Notes under the pieces: model-generated | What the model saw: only the letters and a program-made list of their open reading frames with translations | What the model was told of the DNA's origin: nothing | The model's database searches: none | In this document: positions 5,905-9,492 of the stretch, one piece after another | How positions within the stretch are numbered: the stretch's first letter is position 1 | How the letters are laid out: each line of letters opens with the position of its first letter | Position numbers and translations under genes: made by a program | DNA from: an uncultured Lentisphaeria bacterium | GTDB lineage: Bacteria; Verrucomicrobiota; Lentisphaeria; Victivallales; Victivallaceae | Assembly: GCA_937888615.1 (NCBI GenBank) | Contig: CALABZ010000433.1 | Span: forward strand, 1-9,492 | Direction: 5' to 3' | DNA length: 9,492 nt

Positions 5905-6917
5905 AATCCCTTGAAAACAAAAGTATCTGTATTGTCGGAGGCGCCGGCTTCATCGGACACCATCTTGCGCTTTACCTTAAGGAGCACGGCGCAGAAGTTA
6001 CGGTCATCGATGGTTTGAACGTGAACAACTTGCTTTATCTCCATTCTTCAACCAGCCCGGTCGCGTATCGCGATCATTACATCCGCTTTGTCGAGCAGCG
6101 TTTGAAAATGCTGCGTGATAACGATATACCGCTTCACGTCATTGACGCCAGGGATTACGGCACGCTCGGCGCCGCGATTGCCAAGAGTAAAGCCAATGTT
6201 GTCATCATGCTGGCGGCCGTTGCTCACGCCGACCGTTCCAACAAAAACCCCTTTAATACTTTTGACCACAGTTTAAGAACCCTGGAAAACTCCCTGGACG
6301 CATCGCGTTCGCAAATAGAACATTTTATTTACTTTTCATCCAGCATGGTTTACGGGAATTTCCCCCCGGAGGGAGTCGCTGAAGAAACGCCCACGGATCC
6401 GATCGGTATTTACGGCAACCTGAAAAAAGCCGGAGAACAAATGGTCAAAGCCTATAAGAATGTTTTTGACCTTGATTATACCATTGTCCGGCCTTCGGCT
6501 CTTTACGGGGAACGATGCGTCAGCGGCAGGGTCGGGCAGATATTTATCGAAAACCTTATGAACAAAAAACCATTGGTTATCAACGGGCAGGGGGAAGACC
6601 GCCTTGATTTCACCTATATCCAGGACCTCTGTCACGGGGTGGAGTGTGTGATCAAGAACAAAAACGCCAGAAACGAAACTTTTAATATAACCTACGGCGA
6701 GTCCAGGTCACTCAAACAAATGGTCGATATCATCCAGAAGCATTTCGCTAACGTTCAAATCGAGTACAAGCCCAAAGACAGTTTGACTCCCGACAGGGGC
6801 ACTCTGCTGGTTGACAAGGCCAGGAAAATGATCGGCTATAGCCCGTCGTTTCCTTTGGAGAAAGCCTATCCCCGATATATTCAGTGGTACAAAGAAAACT
6901 GGCATAAAATGATATGA
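5901..6917 (+). CDS. Extended SDR NAD-dependent epimerase/dehydratase
   Basis: A 338-aa cytoplasmic enzyme with the extended short-chain dehydrogenase layout. The cofactor loop is IVGGAGFIG (11-19, GxxGxxG). The acidic residue for the NAD ribose is in VTVIDGLN (33-40), followed by MLAAVAHADRS (103-113), the active-site Ser in FSSSMVYG (145-152) and the YxxxK pair Tyr171/Lys175. IVRPSALYGE and DFTYIQDLCHGV are standard for UDP-sugar epimerases. The SSSMVYG signature lacks the Asp-Glu pair of 4,6-dehydratases, so epimerase or ketoreductase activity is more likely than dehydration. The start is set by the ATGA overlap with the aminotransferase stop, with GGAGA at 5884-5888; the stop makes another ATGA with the next gene. 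It probably adjusts the stereochemistry of the sugar nucleotide or a keto intermediate. Exact substrate unknown. Confidence 0.85.
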   Translation: MKSLENKSICIVGGAGFIGHHLALYLKEHGAEVTVIDGLNVNNLLYLHSSTSPVAYRDHYIRFVEQRLKMLRDNDIPLHVIDARDYGTLGAAIAKSKANVVIMLAAVAHADRSNKNPFNTFDHSLRTLENSLDASRSQIEHFIYFSSSMVYGNFPPEGVAEETPTDPIGIYGNLKKAGEQMVKAYKNVFDLDYTIVRPSALYGERCVSGRVGQIFIENLMNKKPLVINGQGEDRLDFTYIQDLCHGVECVIKNKNARNETFNITYGESRSLKQMVDIIQKHFANVQIEYKPKDSLTPDRGTLLVDKARKMIGYSPSFPLEKAYPRYIQWYKENWHKMI

Positions 6918-7633
6918 TTGACTCAGATAACATTTTCAAAAAGGACGGTTTCAACAGCGAAGTTCTGGGAAAACCGGCATTTGTCCTGGCTTCGGTCGAA
7001 AAATTCCGGCATGACCGGCTTGCAGCATTACCGCGTAATGCTTTTGTGACCGCCAAGGTTAAAAGCAATGATATCGCCGGGATCATGAAACTTGAGCAAT
7101 GCGGCTTTTTTCTGGTTGATACGAATTTGAGATTTGAAAAAAAACTGGACGGCATTCATGGCCGGGAAGATCATTGCCCGGAGGTCATGGCGGCGACGGA
7201 AGCGGAGCGGCATGCCATCGTCACACTGGCCGCCGAGGCTTTCAGTTGCTCAAGGTTTTTCCTCGATCCGATGATTCCGGATTCCATAGCCCGTGCCAGC
7301 CGCAGCAAATGGGTCGATAATTATTTCGAAGGGCTTCGCGGCGACGGGATGCTGGCGGTAAGGGAAAAGGATTCCGTCGCCGGATTTTGCCTGCTGCTGC
7401 GCCAGGGCAACGATGCGGTCATTGATTTGATTGCCGTTGCCCCGCAGTTCCGGCGCAGGGGGCTTGCCGGCAAGCTCATCAGGAGCATAAGTGCTTTTAT
7501 GCCCGGAATCGAAAAAATTATTGTCGGCACTCAAGCTGCAAATATTCCTGCGGTCAGAGTGTATGAGGACAATGGATTCCGCCTGGCTGATTCTTCATAC
7601 GTATTTCATTATCACGGAGAGCGTTCATGCTGA
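6914..7633 (+). CDS. GNAT-family sugar N-acetyltransferase, WecD/RffC-like
   Basis: A 239-aa two-part protein like WecD/RffC, the dTDP-4-amino-4,6-dideoxygalactose N-acetyltransferase. An N-terminal domain (~1-80) has FNSEVLGKPAFVL and the closing CGFFLVDTNLRFEKKL typical of that family. A C-terminal GNAT domain (~90-235) has FFLDPMIPD, VAGFCLLL, the acetyl-CoA pyrophosphate loop VAPQFRRRGLAGKLI (175-189), IIVGTQAANIPAVRVYEDNGF and Tyr217, the usual general acid. It should acetylate the amine installed by the DegT enzyme encoded two genes upstream. The start overlaps the SDR stop as ATGA (6914-6917) and its end overlaps the NeuB-type gene by 7 nt. The acyl group might be something other than acetyl; the sequence does not settle this. 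Confidence 0.82.
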   Translation: MIDSDNIFKKDGFNSEVLGKPAFVLASVEKFRHDRLAALPRNAFVTAKVKSNDIAGIMKLEQCGFFLVDTNLRFEKKLDGIHGREDHCPEVMAATEAERHAIVTLAAEAFSCSRFFLDPMIPDSIARASRSKWVDNYFEGLRGDGMLAVREKDSVAGFCLLLRQGNDAVIDLIAVAPQFRRRGLAGKLIRSISAFMPGIEKIIVGTQAANIPAVRVYEDNGFRLADSSYVFHYHGERSC

Positions 7634-8613
7634 TAAAAGATTTTGATACGGACAGGAAAGTGATGATCGTCGCCGAAATCGGCAATAATCATGAAGGTTC
7701 TTTTGAGACCGCGGTCAACATGATGGAGGCCGCGGCGGCAGCAGGCGCGGATGCGGTCAAATTTCAGGTGATTGTACCCGAAAAACTGGTCAATATCAAT
7801 AATCAGGAACGAATAAAAAGATTAAAGTCTTTTGCTTTTTCGCAAGAACAATTTGCGAAGCTTTCAAAGTCGGCGCGCGACTTGTCCTTATTTTTCATCG
7901 CCACGCCGTTCGACCTTGAAAGTGTCGATTTTACCGCATCAATCAGCGATGCCTTGAAAATATCTTCTTCAGATAACACGTTTTATCCTCTGATCCAAAA
8001 ATGCGCCGCCGCCCGACTGCCGGTTATTGCGTCTACAGGTCTGGCTTCAGAGCTTGAACTGAAAAAACTTGTTGAGTTTTTCCCCTGTTCCAGACTTGCC
8101 CTGCTGCACTGCATCTGTGCTTATCCCGTTCCCGAAGATAACGCAAATCTGGCGATGATCGCAAAGTTAAAAAAAATATTTCCGGCAATCACGATAGGCT
8201 ATTCAGACCATACGATGGGAATCGATGCCGCAGTTCTTGCCGTTGCCGCCGGCGCTGAAATTATTGAAAAACATTTCACCCTGGATAAAAATTTTTCTGA
8301 TTTTCGTGATCATCAGCTTTCGGCGGATCCCGTTGACCTGGACAAAATGGTCAAAGCGATACATAAAACCGAAATTCTGATGGGCAACGGCAATTTTGTC
8401 CAGGAGTGCGAAAAAGAAAATCTTACCGCCGTCAGAAGGAGCATTGTTGCCGCGCGCCCTTTGGCCGCCGGAACTGAAATAGGTTTTGAGGATTTGGCAT
8501 GGGTCAGGCCGGGAGGCGCGACTCCTCCGGGTAATGAAGATAAATTTATCGGCAGAAAACTCGTCTGCGATGTGGAAATGCACCAGGCAATGACGATGGA
8601 GATGTTTGAATGA
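7627..8613 (+). CDS. neuB: NeuB/SpsE-family nonulosonic acid synthase
   Basis: A 328-aa enzyme; GGAGA (7616-7620) lies 6 nt before ATG 7627. The TIM-barrel domain carries the signatures of sialic, legionaminic and pseudaminic acid synthases: VAEIGNNHEGS (15-25, Glu17), GADAVKFQV (40-48, Lys45), FIATPFD, VIASTGLAS, GYSDHTMG (191-198) and EKHFTLD (214-220). His195 and His216 match the Mn2+ ligands of meningococcal NeuB. A C-terminal SAF/antifreeze-like domain (~265-328) begins AVRRSIVAARPL, with the Arg that reaches into the partner's active site. It condenses phosphoenolpyruvate with a six-carbon N-acyl amino sugar to give a nine-carbon ulosonic acid. It is slightly shorter than usual (~340-350). 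The loop DFRDHQLSADP replaces the common GPDH-containing loop, so the substrate may differ from ManNAc. Whether it is NeuB, LegI or PseI is not decided. Confidence 0.88.
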   Translation: MLIKDFDTDRKVMIVAEIGNNHEGSFETAVNMMEAAAAAGADAVKFQVIVPEKLVNINNQERIKRLKSFAFSQEQFAKLSKSARDLSLFFIATPFDLESVDFTASISDALKISSSDNTFYPLIQKCAAARLPVIASTGLASELELKKLVEFFPCSRLALLHCICAYPVPEDNANLAMIAKLKKIFPAITIGYSDHTMGIDAAVLAVAAGAEIIEKHFTLDKNFSDFRDHQLSADPVDLDKMVKAIHKTEILMGNGNFVQECEKENLTAVRRSIVAARPLAAGTEIGFEDLAWVRPGGATPPGNEDKFIGRKLVCDVEMHQAMTMEMFE

Positions 8614-8614
8614 T

Positions 8615-9492
8615 ATGTGTGGGATAGCAGGATACATAGGCAGAAACTGCCCGGATCATGAACATGTCGAATTGACGCTGTCGTCCATGCGCAACCGCGG
8701 CCCGGACAACCGGGACTGGCAGCGCTTCGACTATGACGGACAGAGTTGCGTGCTGCTGCATTCGCGCCTGAGCATCATTGACCTCGATGAGCGATCCAAC
8801 CAGCCGTTTACGATTGACGGCTGTACGATCGTTTTCAATGGCGAGATCTATAACTACCGGGAACTGCGTCAAAAACTTGACGACGAATGGCTGACGGATT
8901 CCGATACCGAGGTGCTGCTGCGCTATTATCTTCGCTACGGCGAAAAATGCGTGGAACATTTTGAGGGCATGTGGGCATTCGCCATATTTGACAGCCGAAG
9001 CCGCAGACTGTTTCTATCCCGGGACCGTTTCGCCGAAAAGCCCCTCTATATCTATGAAACTGAACACGGAATGTATTTCGCTTCCGAGATCAAACAGCTC
9101 AAGGCGCTTTCCGGTGAAAGACTGAAAATCAACATGCGGCAGTTGAAGCGGCTTCTGGTCAATGGCTATCGCAGTTTGTACAAACAGAATGAAACTTTTT
9201 ACGAGGGGATTCGGAGGCTGCCTTATGCGAGCAGCCTCAGCCGCGGGTTTGATTCGGATGCCCGTGAATACAGATACTGGATTCCGTGCTGCCGGCGCCG
9301 GGAGATGTCGATTGAAGAAGCGATTGACGGCGTCAGACAGCGTTTGATTCAGAGTGTCAAGCTGCGCTTGCGGGCTGATGTTCCGCTGGCATTCTGTCTG
9401 TCCGGGGGCATAGATTCAAGCGCCATTGTCGGGATTGCGTCCAGAATTTTCAATTATGACTTCAAAACCTTCTCCATTATCGAAAACGACGT
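8615..9492 (+). CDS. Asparagine-synthase-type glutamine amidotransferase, N-terminal part
   Basis: The frame is open from ATG 8615 to the window edge (292 full codons; family proteins are usually ~600 aa), so it is cut by the window, not broken. It begins MCGIAGYIG with the Ntn nucleophile Cys2 directly after Met, and continues with RNRGPD (26-31), HSRLSIIDL (Arg51), FNGEIYN (74-80), DTEVLL (Asp97), GMWAFAIFD (118-126) and RDRFAEKPLY. This is a complete class II glutaminase domain, so ammonia release from glutamine is expected. The synthetase domain starts with the ATP PP-loop SGGIDSS (263-269). The RDRFA segment has Ala where RDRFG is usual, and the LPYASSLSRG linker departs from the common LPPG form. 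It lies 1 nt after the nonulosonate synthase stop, in a sugar operon, so it more likely amidates a sugar carboxylate or similar acid, as proposed for AsnB-like O-antigen proteins, than makes free asparagine. Confidence 0.85.
   Translation, partial: MCGIAGYIGRNCPDHEHVELTLSSMRNRGPDNRDWQRFDYDGQSCVLLHSRLSIIDLDERSNQPFTIDGCTIVFNGEIYNYRELRQKLDDEWLTDSDTEVLLRYYLRYGEKCVEHFEGMWAFAIFDSRSRRLFLSRDRFAEKPLYIYETEHGMYFASEIKQLKALSGERLKINMRQLKRLLVNGYRSLYKQNETFYEGIRRLPYASSLSRGFDSDAREYRYWIPCCRRREMSIEEAIDGVRQRLIQSVKLRLRADVPLAFCLSGGIDSSAIVGIASRIFNYDFKTFSIIEND

Noticed and set aside
5901..6917. SDR as the missing nonulosonate-pathway 4,6-dehydratase (LegB/PseB type)
   Set aside because: The active site reads SSSMVYG without the Asp-Glu pair expected of dehydratases, so epimerase or reductase activity is more likely.
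1..9492. tRNA, rRNA, CRISPR array or insertion sequence
   Set aside because: I saw no cloverleaf-like segments, no regularly spaced repeats and no transposase-like protein on either strand.

Overview
The window looks like a chromosomal segment from a PVC-superphylum bacterium, most plausibly a Lentisphaerota/Victivallales or related genome. The main clue is the H-X9-DG motif of a prepilin-processing-associated (DUF1559-like) protein, a family greatly expanded in Lentisphaerota, Planctomycetota and Verrucomicrobiota, sitting next to a secreted glycosidase-like protein. Taxonomy is inferred from this pairing only. Ribosome binding sites are of the ordinary GGAG type.

Region 1 (1-1720) carries the C-terminal part of an H-X9-DG protein with an in-frame stop just upstream, so it is probably broken. 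It is followed at once by a secreted TIM-barrel glycoside-hydrolase-like protein, and both face rightward. A GC-rich inverted repeat then appears to terminate transcription from both sides.

Region 2 (1715-2299) holds a degraded leftward remnant: the tail of a beta-sandwich glycosidase-type protein, frameshifted at a homopolymer. After it comes non-coding DNA with no recognisable gene. The last ~150 bases are AT-rich, with short phased repeats and a plausible sigma70-type promoter.

Region 3 (2300-9492, running off the right edge) is a tightly packed rightward surface-glycan operon. In order it encodes: a winged-helix regulator fused to a Rossmann-like sensor domain; a 47-residue small ORF; an SpsF-type cytidylyltransferase; a Gfo/Idh/MocA oxidoreductase; a DegT-family sugar aminotransferase; an extended SDR epimerase/dehydratase; a WecD/RffC-like GNAT acetyltransferase; a NeuB/SpsE-family nonulosonate synthase; and the N-terminal half of an asparagine-synthase-type amidotransferase. 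Four of the eight junctions are overlaps (three of the ATGA type plus a 7-nt one), one more overlaps by 13 nt, and the others are 1 to 18 nt apart, so the genes are almost certainly co-transcribed and partly translationally coupled.

Read together, the enzymes suggest synthesis and CMP activation of an unusual acylated amino nonulosonic acid (a sialic, legionaminic or pseudaminic acid relative), perhaps with amidation. No clear 4,6-dehydratase, no NeuC/PseG hydrolase and no glycosyltransferase lies in the window. Either those genes lie outside it, or the pathway departs from the known Pse/Leg/Neu routes. That operon, with its fused regulator, is the best candidate here for an undescribed system.
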